From Tulasnella sp. 424 (Eukaryota; Basidiomycota; Agaricomycetes; Cantharellales; Tulasnellaceae): a DNA stretch of 11,805 nucleotides. Made by a program: the position numbers and the translations under genes. Position 1 is the stretch's first letter. The number at the start of each line of letters is the position of its first letter. The notes below the pieces were generated by a model that did not search any database, was not told the DNA's origin, and saw only the letters and a list, made by a program, of their open reading frames with translations. The DNA lies in NCBI GenBank assembly GCA_019633425.1, contig WSUB01000420.1, positions 1-11,805 on the forward strand, given 5' to 3'. This document shows, one piece after another, positions 1 through 8,734 of this stretch.

Positions 1-76
1 GGTGGTCGTCGATCGTGATTGTCGATCGGAGGTTGGCGATCGGAATTGGCGATCGTGACACAAACGGCGCGCCATA
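1..76. mobile_element. Right end of a TIR element (partial, body outside window)
   Basis: Reading inward from base 76 on the complement, the sequence starts TATGGCGCGCCGT and continues into repeated GATCG/GCCAA-type motifs. The ends of the complete element at 6493-8728 start with the same 13 bases and have the same kind of subterminal repeats. The two copies diverge soon after the terminus, so this is a related but older or different family member. Only this end is visible, so its partner end and any target-site duplication (which would begin at base 77) cannot be tested. Bases 77-301, between it and the receptor stop codon, hold no feature I can support. Confidence 0.7.
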
Positions 77-301
77 CAGTGCGTACTGCGCCGTCATCCA
101 CGTCATCCACCAACAAAGGGGGAAGGTAAGTCATTACACGATTCTGTTCTCGGATCTACTCACCCCAAAGTACGTTCAACTGACCAATAACATCCGAGCT
201 GCCTCTTCTTTTCCTGAGAGATGGTCTCCATGGCGTCCTACGAACATATGGTGATGCCCTCGAAGGCGTGTATACACAAAAATCGAAATATATGCATGAA
301 A

Positions 302-3300
302 CTATACATGAGAAAGCTGAAACTTCGGGAGCTCAGAAACATCAAGGATAGAAAGGTTTCCATTGAAAAGCAAAGCTAGTTTTCCATGAGAGAAAAGGAC
401 TGTGGACGAATACCTCAGGCTATCGGGCCGATAGAGAACAGGTAACCACAGCAAGCGCTTAGAACCACGGTATATCCAGCCTGACTCAAGGCGAGGATGG
501 CTGGCAGTGAAAATCTTTAAGGGTCCGCTATCTATTTGGCAAGTGAGAGTATCCCACGGCTGGGCAGCCCCGTTGACTGACTCAGATGCCAGAGCTTTGC
601 TGTCCGGAGAGAAGGTAACGGACGTGGTCGGCTCCATTTGACATGTCAGAGGGTCACCCAACTGTGCCCCAGTCCGAGCATCCCATAATCGAACCGTCTT
701 GTCTCCCGACGCAGATGCCAGAACCTTGCTGTCCGGCGAAAAGACAACAGAGATGATCCGTTCCGTGTGACCGGTCAGAGGGTCACCCAACTGTGCCCCA
801 GTCCGAGCATCCCATAGTCGAACCGTGTTGTCCCTCAACCCAGATGCCAGAACCTTGCTGTCTGGCGAAAAGACAACGGACCTGATCCGCTCCGTATGAC
901 CAGTCAGAGAGTCGCCCGGCTGTGCCCCAGTCCGAGCATCCCATAATCGAACCGTCTTGTCGCCCGACGCAGATGCCAGAACCTTGCTGTCTGGCGAAAA
1001 TACAACGGACATGATCTCCGCCGTGTGACCGGTCAGAGGGTCACCCAACTGTGCCCCAGTCCGAGCATCCCATAATCGAACCGTCCTGTCTTCCGATACA
1101 GATGCCAGAACCTTGCTGTCCGGCGAAAAGACAACGGACCTGATCCACTGCGTGTGACCGGTCAGAGGATCACCCAACTGTGCCCCAGTCAGAGCATCCC
1201 ATAATCGAACCGTGTTGTCGCCCGACCCAGATGCCAGAACCTTGCTGTCCGGCGAAAAGACAATGGACGTGATACACCCCGTGTGACATGTCAGAGGGTC
1301 ACCCAACTGTGCCCCAGTCCGAGCATCCCATAATCGAACCGTCTTGTCTCCTGACGCAGATGCCAGAACCTTGCTGTCCGGCGAAAAGACAACGGACGTG
1401 ATCTCCGCCGTGTGACCGGTCAGAGGGTTACCCAACTGTGCCCCAGTCCGGGCATCCCATAATCGAACCGTCTTGTCTTCCGATACAGATGCCAGAACCT
1501 TGCTGTCCGGCGAAAAGACAACGGACTCGATGCACTCCGTGTGACCAGTCAGAGGGTCACCCAACTGTGCCCCAGTCCGAGCATCCCATAATCGAACCGT
1601 CTTGTCAAACGACGCAGATGCCAGAACCTTGCTGTCCGGCGAAATGACAACGGACTCGATGCATTCCGTGTGACCGGTCAGAGGGTCACCCAACTGTGCC
1701 CCAGTCCGAGCATCCCATAATCGAATCGTGTTGTCTTCCGATGCAGATGCCCAAACCTTGCTGTCCGGCGAAAAGACAGGGGACCTAACCTGGTCTTTGT
1801 GACAGGTGGGAGGGTTGTCCACCAATGCCCCAGTCTGAGCATCCAATAACCGAACCGTCCCGTCCCCCAATTCGCATGTTAGAACCCCACCATCCAGTGA
1901 AAATGAGATCCTCGATGCTTCTGAATAGAGGGATGATGTCCAAATGTCAGCTGGCCAGCTTTGCTGCCGCTTGCCATGGAGAATCGTGGTCGTTGCGTGA
2001 CCGCCATACTTTGCCCACAGCTTCGTCCCTAAAGGACAGTGGGGAAGAGCTGAAGCGTAAATGTGAAGCGCGCCGAAGGAAATCGGCTCAAGAGATGATG
2101 CGATAAATCGCTGGACGTCATTCCAGAGGGTAGCCAAGTCGCCGCCGGCCATCTCGGGGGGCCCTTGCTGTGAACGACAGGGTTAGTCCACTTGTAGCAT
2201 CCTTTGCAATATAATTTGAGCCGCGGTGCTTACCTGAAGCCACTGATGTACTTGCTTTGCTACTGTAAATGCCTCATTTGATGCTCCAATCAAACTCATG
2301 ACTTCGAGCCAGGCCATGAGCTTCTCCTCGCTAATCATTCTAAGCTTCGGTAGGACATCACTGGCGGCCGCTCCATTTGTATCCGACCAAGGCATCCCAG
2401 CTGTTAAATGAATGGACAAAGAACGGCAGCAGTATTGAAGTCCCTTGGGTACATGGCTCTCTACCGCATCTCGGACCTCAGAATTCGCCTTCGAAAGGTC
2501 GGACAGGTCACAGATGTTTTCCCTCAGGTCGCGTTCCATGATCCGGAGGCTTATACCTGCGAGGCGGTGATGAGCTTGAACCGGTTCCATGAAATAATGT
2601 TTATCGCTCCGTTTGCGGGTCACCAGGAGGTCGCGAATGGATGTGTGCATCAACCGCAAGGGTTCCCGTAGGGATGAAGGGATATGAAGAAGGGAATTGA
2701 GGTCCGCGAGAAGGTCGCTCCGAAGAAACTGTACAGTGTCCTCCTGACCCTCGAAGATTTCGTGGTCGGCGTGCAGGAACGCGATGACCTCGAGTGATAC
2801 AGGATAAGGAGCTACTACGATTATTTCGAGTACCCAGGACAGTAGTTGTTCTCGCATCGAGTGTTTTGCCGCCTCGTCGAACGCCCTCGAAAGAATTTGG
2901 CGGTACAAATAATCGAGTTGACCCCATTTTGACGAGTGTTGCAGCAATTCCTGCAGTCTCTGGACAGGCGCCCTTTCACCGATGTACGTAATCGCCGTAC
3001 AAGCCCATTGGAATAGACCCTGGGACATCTTGACCATGCCTTCGACATGCGTCGACGAAGCCCAGCTCTCCGGAAGGCCATGGTTCTCCCGAATTTGCGC
3101 GAACGAGTGTTGAATAAACCTGGTGATATCTTCGTACACGTGGGATATCGAGTCGAGATCTTCAGCGTGCCACTTCCTCGGTTCGAGCGTGACAAGGAGC
3201 GGTGCTTCTGGGCGACATGTGAGGAGGAATTTGACGTTGGTAGGGAGAAATGTGGAGTGCTGATCAATGAGCCGAACGAAGTGCACAGCTTCGGCGACGT

Positions 3301-5403
3301 TCTCGCATTCGTCAAGGGCATCGACGATGATTATGATTGGGTGGGCGTGATCCGGCAGTTTCCCGACGGACCCGACGAGAAGAGTCTTGAACTGCTGGTC
3401 GAGGCGTTCCTTTCCGATGTCTTCGTTCTCCTTTACGCAAGCCAAGATTGCGTTCTTCACTTCCGGGACTAAGCCTTTCCCGAGTTGCCTGGCGAGGGCA
3501 CAGATAAACTGACCGTCCGACGCATTCTGGCCCCGGCGGAAGTGAAAGATGGCACAGGACCCTTTCGACGCCCAGGTATGGGCAACCGTTGAGGCGATCG
3601 TCGATTTCCCGCGTCCCGCCATTCCTCGAATCCAGAGAACGCGCTCCGCCGAGGTCGACGTGTCTTTGATCCACTTGTTTATACGGCCTAGGATTTCGAC
3701 TCTCGTGCCGGGAAGGCAAACGACTTCTTCAATCGAGCTTCCTCTCGCTCCGTAATTTCCATCCCCGAGGCAGCCAAGCAGACGCCTTCGCTCCGCTCGC
3801 AGCTCGCTATTCTCTGAGGTAAATGCGTCAGAACCAGTTCTTTACAAACGAGCGCAACAATACATACTTAGTTCTATAACGAGATCGGAGGTTTTCAGAC
3901 TGACGAGCAGCTATTATCGAAACAAGGTGAGGACATTGAGAACGACCGACATGAATCATTACGAACCTGCATTTCCTCGAGCGCATTCTGAACGGTATCC
4001 TGATGACCTTTTAGCTCTTCGGCATGGTCGCTAGCCGAAAAGGCCTTCTTGAAGCGTCCCAAGGAATTCCAGCGGCTGACCTTGTTCTGGATACGTTCAA
4101 GCTCCCTAGGTAATATGCAATCTGATCCTGGTTCTTTGCTCGGAGAGAACCGACGTACCTATGCAAATCATGTATGTGCGCAGCCAACTCGTCGCCGTTC
4201 TCTTCATTCGATTTCTTCTTGATGTGTTCGAGGTATATGGATAGTTTGGACGTGTGGGAAGCCAGCTCCTTAGCCACGTCCTCGTTCTTGTCCATAGTCT
4301 GTAGATCCTAGGTTAGAGAGTAAATAGATAGAGAAATGAGCCGAGTCTCACCTCAATCATTTCGACAAACGCCAATCCAACTTTTGCGGCGACTCCGACA
4401 AAATCGCCAACGGCGGGAATCGTTCCAGATACGGTTTCAACAGTCTTGAAAGTCTTCCTGGCGGCGGTTAAGACTGCATCTCGGACGGGACTACGGTTTT
4501 CCTGATCGTTGGGGATGTCAAGTGGAGAGGCCTCGGTGGATGGTTGCTGACTAGTTGCAGGTACTTCGGAGGTAGGTTGCTCGGTGGTCTTCGCCTGGAG
4601 ACCTGAAGAAAGCGACCATTCCGGAGCACGCGGGACGTCCAATGGGGGCGTACTAGTTGGCTGATTCTGAAGGCCAGAGGGCATCCCTGAATGTTGCACG
4701 CTCTCTAACGAAGTTGAACGTGGCATCCGTCAGTGTGGCCTGGTAGATGGGTCTGAAGAAGCTGCGTACCTATCGCGACCATACTTTCCAAGCGGCTCTG
4801 TAAAGACAAATGAGCGACGCCATGACACGAAATAAAATATGCTAACTTATACACTCACGCGAAGCGTTGTCGAGACCTTTTCGATATCTTCCCGACACGT
4901 CTGCAATACCTGGGTGCATTTGCCGGGACGTAGCGAAGAGATCGTGTGCTTGATTCCAGCCCTGAAACCCCTTTCTTTCCTTCCGTACTTCTCCGATACG
5001 TTCTTTAGGTTGGCTTCTACCACTTCCAGAACGCTGTTAGGCCCAAAGCTTAGTACATTAATGTTACCAGGCCTGCGGAAGGCTATACATACCGGATGAA
5101 CTCCTCAGCGGAATCCTTGACAGGGGACATGTCGTGAGGAAGGTCGGGTAAGGCTTTGATTGTCTGAACCAGCTTTTGCACAGCATCTTCCGACTCAGGG
5201 GGCCAGTTGGTATCCTGGTGTATCGAGGATGTCAGCGAACGAGCGTTGCCGTATTCAAGCGGGATCACCTCTAGTAGAGTCACTGCAGCGCTCTTCATCA
5301 GCTTCGCCTTATCGCCGAACGCTTGCCTTGGGACACTATTTGTTGGAATTGGGAGGGATCGTTCGGATATCGCAGGCGGTTTTGGAGGCGGTTGGCGTAA
5401 CAT
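302..5403 (-). CDS. NACHT-WD40 NOD-like receptor (STAND NTPase), 9 exons, 1544 aa
   Basis: Proposed exons: 5403-5093, 5033-4859, 4797-4770, 4704-4352, 4298-4159, 4105-3967, 3910-3868, 3813-2234, 2167-302. All introns are GT-AG, 53-66 nt, and every junction keeps phase; two exons are only 28 and 43 nt. Seen in the protein: helix-rich N-terminus (residues 30-171), Pro/Ser/Thr-rich linker (172-241), a helical bundle (242-410), NACHT with Walker A GMAGRGKST (460-468), Walker B VDALDE (560-565) and TCRPE (595-599), an LMHTSIRDLL motif (784-793), then a WD40 array (about 1006-1470) and a Trp-containing tail. Known: NACHT-WD40 STAND proteins such as Podospora HET-D/HET-E act in non-self recognition and cell death; the bundle resembles the MLKL-like/HeLo-like N-domain of basidiomycete receptors. 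Inferred: a cytosolic sensor with a pore- or membrane-active effector. The ATG has A at -3 and follows a pyrimidine-rich leader. Exon 1 is the least certain part. Confidence 0.88.
641..1801 (-). repeat. Nine tandem 129-bp WD40-coding repeats
   Basis: The last exon contains nine back-to-back units of exactly 43 codons (receptor residues 1046-1432), each built on HT..I.SVVFSPDSKVLAS followed by .S.D.TVRLWDARTGAQ. Phrases such as ccagaaccttgctgtc recur every 129 bases. A degenerate unit precedes the array and another follows it, so the propeller set is about 11 blades. Units are almost identical except at unit positions 3, 4, 6, 20, 22 and 24. Such homogeneity with scattered hypervariable columns is typical of arrays that reshuffle by unequal crossing-over or conversion. 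The copy number in an assembly may be wrong because short reads collapse such repeats. Confidence 0.95.
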
Positions 5404-5726
5404 GATTTGCGGTGTACAAGAGGAGACGTTGGAGGGTGTGGTTTGAGAGGATAAGTGAAGTGAGAGAGGGAAAGGGAGCGGTGGGTGTTGAATGAGCGCT
5501 TAACACAGCCCTGGGGGGTGAGGCAATCCACGAGGCTTCGACCCAGACGCTTCCATTTTAAACACCGGAGAGAAATCAGCATGTTTGGTCGAGAAACATG
5601 AATACGGCACTCAAAGCACATGGACGTATTTGCCCCATGAGGCAGGTAACTTACCCCATTAGACAGGTGCCTTTCTGTTTGTTCCGTACTACCTTCATGT
5701 TTTAAATTTTCAGGCGAACATGCCAC
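5404..5726 (-). promoter_or_regulatory. Receptor 5' leader and promoter region
   Basis: Immediately upstream of the receptor ATG, the coding strand is strongly pyrimidine-rich (about 5410-5480), as is common in fungal promoters and leaders. A TTTAAAA stretch lies near 5557-5564, about 155 bp upstream, and could be TATA-like. Further out are a 21-bp imperfect tandem repeat (5630-5671) and a CATGTTT...AAACATG inverted repeat (5580-5600). No transcription start can be fixed from sequence alone. An open frame crosses this region on the minus strand but has no protein-like features. Confidence 0.4.
5630..5671. repeat. 21-bp imperfect tandem duplication upstream of the receptor
   Basis: Two adjacent 21-base units, 5630-5650 and 5651-5671, share the pattern TT.CCCCAT.AG.CAGGT..C with 16 of 21 positions equal. 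They sit about 230-270 bp upstream of the receptor start codon, so paired protein-binding sites are possible, but a neutral local duplication is equally likely. Confidence 0.6.
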
Positions 5727-6164
5727 AAGGGGAGAGCACTACTCAGAGCACGACGGCAATGTGTGAGAGACCGCAGACCATGTTCGGGAGGCTTCCAAAG
5801 CCGAAACACGATGCGTTCATTCCCTACGACAATATCTTAATCGGCCTCATTTTCGCTCAGAGAACTACGTACATTCTCTCAACTCAAACATGTCCTGGAC
5901 ACGGGCGGTTATCTTCTACACATCCGTCGCGTGTTGATTCCCGACATTACGGATCGCGACCTCCATTGGTATGTCCGTTTCCCACCTGTTCTGGGGCTTA
6001 ACACACGTCAAGCCATACGCGACGTACAGCCTCGAGTAGGATTTTGGGACTGTTGTACAAGAAATCTGAGGCTCACTTCCTGTACTTATCGATTGGCAGG
6101 TCCAGTGTACAGTAACTTGAATTCTGCTGAATAAATTCGGCAGCCCCGGCCCTCGGAAATGACC

Positions 6165-6283
6165 TCATCCGAGATCATCGCGGACAACCACTTCAAGAGT
6201 ATCGGGGCTCTCATACCTAGCACCATCAACCTCTAACCTGTCGTCGCCGCTGCAGGGACCATATATAGTATTCTAGACCGACG
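6165..6283 (+). repeat. Outer inverted repeat, left arm (diverged)
   Basis: This segment matches the complement of 8931-9031 imperfectly. The best block is 31 ungapped bases, 6253-6283 against 8931-8961, with 26 identities, centred on CCATATAT(A/G)G and ending in GACCGACG. Weaker similarity continues outward through a GAGATCA motif and a run near TCAAGAGTATC. It lies outside the target-site duplication of the 6493-8728 element, so it is a separate, older feature. Confidence 0.55.
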
Positions 6284-6357
6284 TGTCATCGTCCTCGTCA
6301 GCCTCGGCCTCGTGCTCGTGCTCGTTCACGTCGACGTCGACGACGACGCCGACGGCG
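6284..6357. repeat. Imperfect trinucleotide (GTC/CTC, GAC) low-complexity tract
   Basis: A degenerate run of triplets reading roughly gtc-ctc-gtg and then gac-gac-gcc spans about 74 bases. A similar gacgatgacgacgacg run occurs at 8902-8945 next to the other arm of the outer inverted repeat, so both tracts probably descend from the same ancestral sequence. Confidence 0.6.
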
Positions 6358-6486
6358 CATGGCGAACTTTTAACTCGAGTAGATATGTATATCGTAATAT
6401 CAATGTACATACATGCTCGTTCTCAGTGCCTGACACGGGTGTCTAACCTTTAGGCGGTCATCGTGTTGGGACTGGTCGCCGTCGTC

Positions 6487-6492
6487 AGGGCG
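6487..6492. repeat. Target-site duplication AGGGCG, left copy
   Basis: AGGGCG directly abuts the left terminus TATGGCGCGCC; an identical AGGGCG directly abuts the right terminus at 8729-8734. The bases beyond the six do not match. Confidence 0.75.
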
Positions 6493-6895
6493 TATGGCGC
6501 GCCGTCCGTGTCAACACCGCCAATCGCCGATCGACGACCGACGACCGCCGACCGCCAACCGCCAACCACCGATCACCAACCACAAATCGTCAACTTATGG
6601 AGTACTTTTCGGGACAGCTCGACTCCCCAGACATTTTGTGACACCGTGACTGGCAGTAAGGGTTCTGGATCAAAGCAAATGTAGATTATGTCATCTCTGT
6701 CGGTCCTTCCGACAGGTCTAGTAGCACACCAGGTCGAGTGTTGGGGTGCGCAAGTGACGGTCCTTTAACCTCCGACGGGCGATCGAGGATATCAAAATCG
6801 TCCTGGGAAACCCGAAATCGAAATTCTTAAGTTTTGAAAATCCATAAATTCAACTCAAATAGAACTCTGTGTTTTGAAATTTGCCTGTAATGACC
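6493..6895 (+). repeat. Left terminal inverted repeat (~400 bp)
   Basis: This is the left arm of the element. Landmarks shared in inverted orientation with the right arm include CCCCAGACATTT.GTGACAC, GTGACTGGCAGTA, TGTAGATTATGTCATC, TTCCGACAGGTCTAGT and AACCTCCGA. Similarity fades near 6895. The arms differ by substitutions and small indels, so they have diverged since any perfect pairing. Confidence 0.85.
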
Positions 6896-7240
6896 TCAAA
6901 GTTACTGCATTTTGACCATGGCACTCAGCTAAACCGCGGTCGCTTCCGAGTCCTCAATCCCGTGAACAGCGAGCAGCAAGAGATGAAAGGCGAGGATCAA
7001 ATGACAAACGACAAGGGGTGGATGACAAGCAGCGGTGGTCAAATGGCAAATGGAGAAAGAAGGATAGCAAAATATGAAAGGCTATGGGTAGCGTGCAGAA
7101 CTTCGCAGCAGAAGGCAAGGCTCGAAACACGTGCAGTGAAACGTAAACGTTTAACGGGGCAAGGCGAAGAGCGAGGATACTCAGTGGCAGGTTGGTTGGA
7201 TATTAGCATGTGGGGAAGGGCGAAGGGCGAATTGATTGAC

Positions 7241-7762
7241 GAAATGAACGGGGTCGCGGTCACGGAACTTGTCGACGTGAAACTGTCTGGCTGAGAAGTT
7301 CGAAATTTGGCGACGGGAGCTTTGCCCACGACCTCGCGAGCCTCCAAAAGCGTTAAGAGCTCCGAGAACGGCGTCAAGTTCTGAGAGCGGTGCCAACAGC
7401 TTCGATAATGTTGGCAAGAAGCCTAACATGGTCGCCGAGAGTCGTTGGACATGCAGATCATCGGCGTTGCGGCAGGAACTTGGTCGTCACCACAAGAAAA
7501 AAGGTCTTCGAAAAACTCAAAAGCGGTGTAGGATGCTTTGAAATCAGGTTCGAGAATTTTGATCAGGTCGGCGAGAGGGGTGAATAGGTCAGCTGGAGAC
7601 GTTGGGATGTGGAGTCGTGGTTGGGGAGGGTGTCAATGTAGTAAAATCTGGTCGAAATGTTTGATTTGGCCCTAAGGGCCTTAAAAAAGGTGTTAATTAG
7701 GTCGGGGGGCGTTGGACACGGGAATGAGCGGAGTCGCGGTTGGGAGGAAGTCGACGTGAAAC
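7241..7762 (+). repeat. Four degenerate interspersed repeats in the element interior
   Basis: A core of about 45 bases recurs at roughly 7241-7284, 7446-7490, 7601-7647 and 7712-7762. The common thread is a GCGTTGGA-like lead, then GGAATGAGCGGAGTCGCGGT and AGTCGACGTGAAAC-like tails. First and last cores agree at about 34 of 42 positions; the two middle ones are weaker. Spacers of unequal length separate them and also show partial similarity. On the minus strand the cores read as variants of VDFLPTATPLIPVSN, so decayed protein repeats are possible, but stops break every frame. No family recognised. Confidence 0.5.
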
Positions 7763-8306
7763 GGAATCAGTCGATGGAAAGGGACTGTATTGGAATAATA
7801 CCTAAAAGTACTATTACACTTCTCAGGACGCTCCACGTGTCGCCGAAAGTAGGTCCGAGACTGGGAGCAGCTTGCTACCACATCTGAGCGGTAATTCGCC
7901 CATGCTCGCTCAATCCTTCGAGCTTCACTACGCTAAAGCCACTCAAAGGAAGCTACCATATAATTCTGTTCAACAGTGGATTCATTCCAATGAAATACCC
8001 TTTTCAGGACACTATACAGCCCGACATAAAATCCGAACGTTCGGATCCCATGCCAAGTTCCCGCTCTCCGTGGTTCCATTCCCATATATAGAATGGAAGA
8101 AGTATATCCTATTCATCAAATACTATCTAGGTAGACATTTGGCTATATACTTAGCTACAAACTATAGCTCCAGTGGGTACTCACCTTTTTAGATATTCAT
8201 CTTTCTGTGGTTGTCCCGCGAGGTGCCTTAACGTCCCCCTGGCGCGCTACACCAAATACCGACTCGTGACAGGTAGCCCGTTCTGGCGCTGAATCTCCTG
8301 AGGCCA

Positions 8307-8728
8307 CGCGAGGCTCTTAGGGGTGAATTTCAAAAACATAGGATGTTGTTTGAGTAAGTAGAGTTGAAGATTTTCAGCATTTAAATTTTCCAATTTTGGG
8401 TCCCCCTGGACGATTTGGATGTCCTCGCCCTCGGAGGTTTTCTTGAAGGCTCACTCGCACACCCCATTCTCCTACGACACTCGGCCCGTGCGCTACCGGT
8501 GACTAGACCTGTCGGAAAGGCCAGGAGTGATGACATAATCTACAATGCTGACCCAGAACCCTTACTCAGTACTGCCAGTCACGGTGTCACCAAATGTCTG
8601 GGGAGTGGAGCTGTCCCAGAAAGTATTCTATAAGCTGACAGTTTGTGGTTGGTGATCGGTGGTCGGCGGTTGGCGGTCGTCGGTCGTCGATCGGCGATTG
8701 GCGGTGTTGACACGGACGGCGCGCCATA
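8307..8728 (-). repeat. Right terminal inverted repeat (~420 bp)
   Basis: Right arm, complementary to 6493-6895. The outer 57 bases are perfect; a 7-bp indel within the CCGCC-rich subterminal repeats is the first difference. Confidence 0.85.
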
Positions 8729-8734
8729 AGGGCG
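8729..8734. repeat. Target-site duplication AGGGCG, right copy
   Basis: Direct copy of 6487-6492, immediately outside the right terminus GGCGCGCCATA. Confidence 0.75.

Larger units (their letters stand above)
5727..6492. other. Non-genic spacer with faint coding-like relics
   Basis: I find no complete gene here. Short open stretches exist: plus strand about 5860-6134 reads LRELRTFSQLKHVLDTGGY in one frame, and about 6260-6420 reads as a hydrophobic run followed by acidic residues. None has a convincing start, splice pattern and end together, and I recognise no family. The hydrophobic-acidic reading arises largely from GTC/CTC-type simple sequence at 6284-6357. The stretch also holds the left arm of an old inverted repeat (6165-6283). 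Confidence 0.4.
6493..8728. mobile_element. 2236-bp DNA transposon-like element with long TIRs, non-autonomous
   Basis: The two ends are inverted copies: the first 57 bases (6493-6549 against the complement of 8672-8728) are identical, starting TATGGCGCGCCGTCCGTGTC. Similarity then continues with small indels for about 400 bp (left to about 6895, right from about 8307). It is flanked by the 6-bp duplication AGGGCG. Subterminal CCGCCAA, CCGACGA and CCACCGATCACC motifs repeat many times, as transposase-binding regions of TIR elements often do. The interior (6896-8306) has no transposase, DDE motif or long open frame; the longest, 6881-7294, has no protein-like character. It therefore looks like a deletion derivative mobilised in trans. 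Superfamily is uncertain: a 6-bp duplication is unusual. Base 1-76 is an end of a relative. Confidence 0.85.

Noticed and set aside
1438..2106. Plus-strand open frames (1438-1647, 1825-2106) opposite the WD40 exon
   Set aside because: They are antisense shadows of the repeated WD40 coding sequence; their Pro/Cys-rich repeats mirror the 129-bp unit.
5298..5726. 142-codon minus-strand open frame overlapping receptor exon 1
   Set aside because: It overlaps the receptor start in another frame and its composition matches the pyrimidine-rich promoter; the receptor frame continues in phase through the following introns.
6881..7294. 137-codon plus-strand open frame in the TIR element
   Set aside because: Its start lies in the inverted-repeat arm, the composition is Lys/Arg/Gly-biased and no motif or family resemblance is visible. 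It does not look like a transposase.
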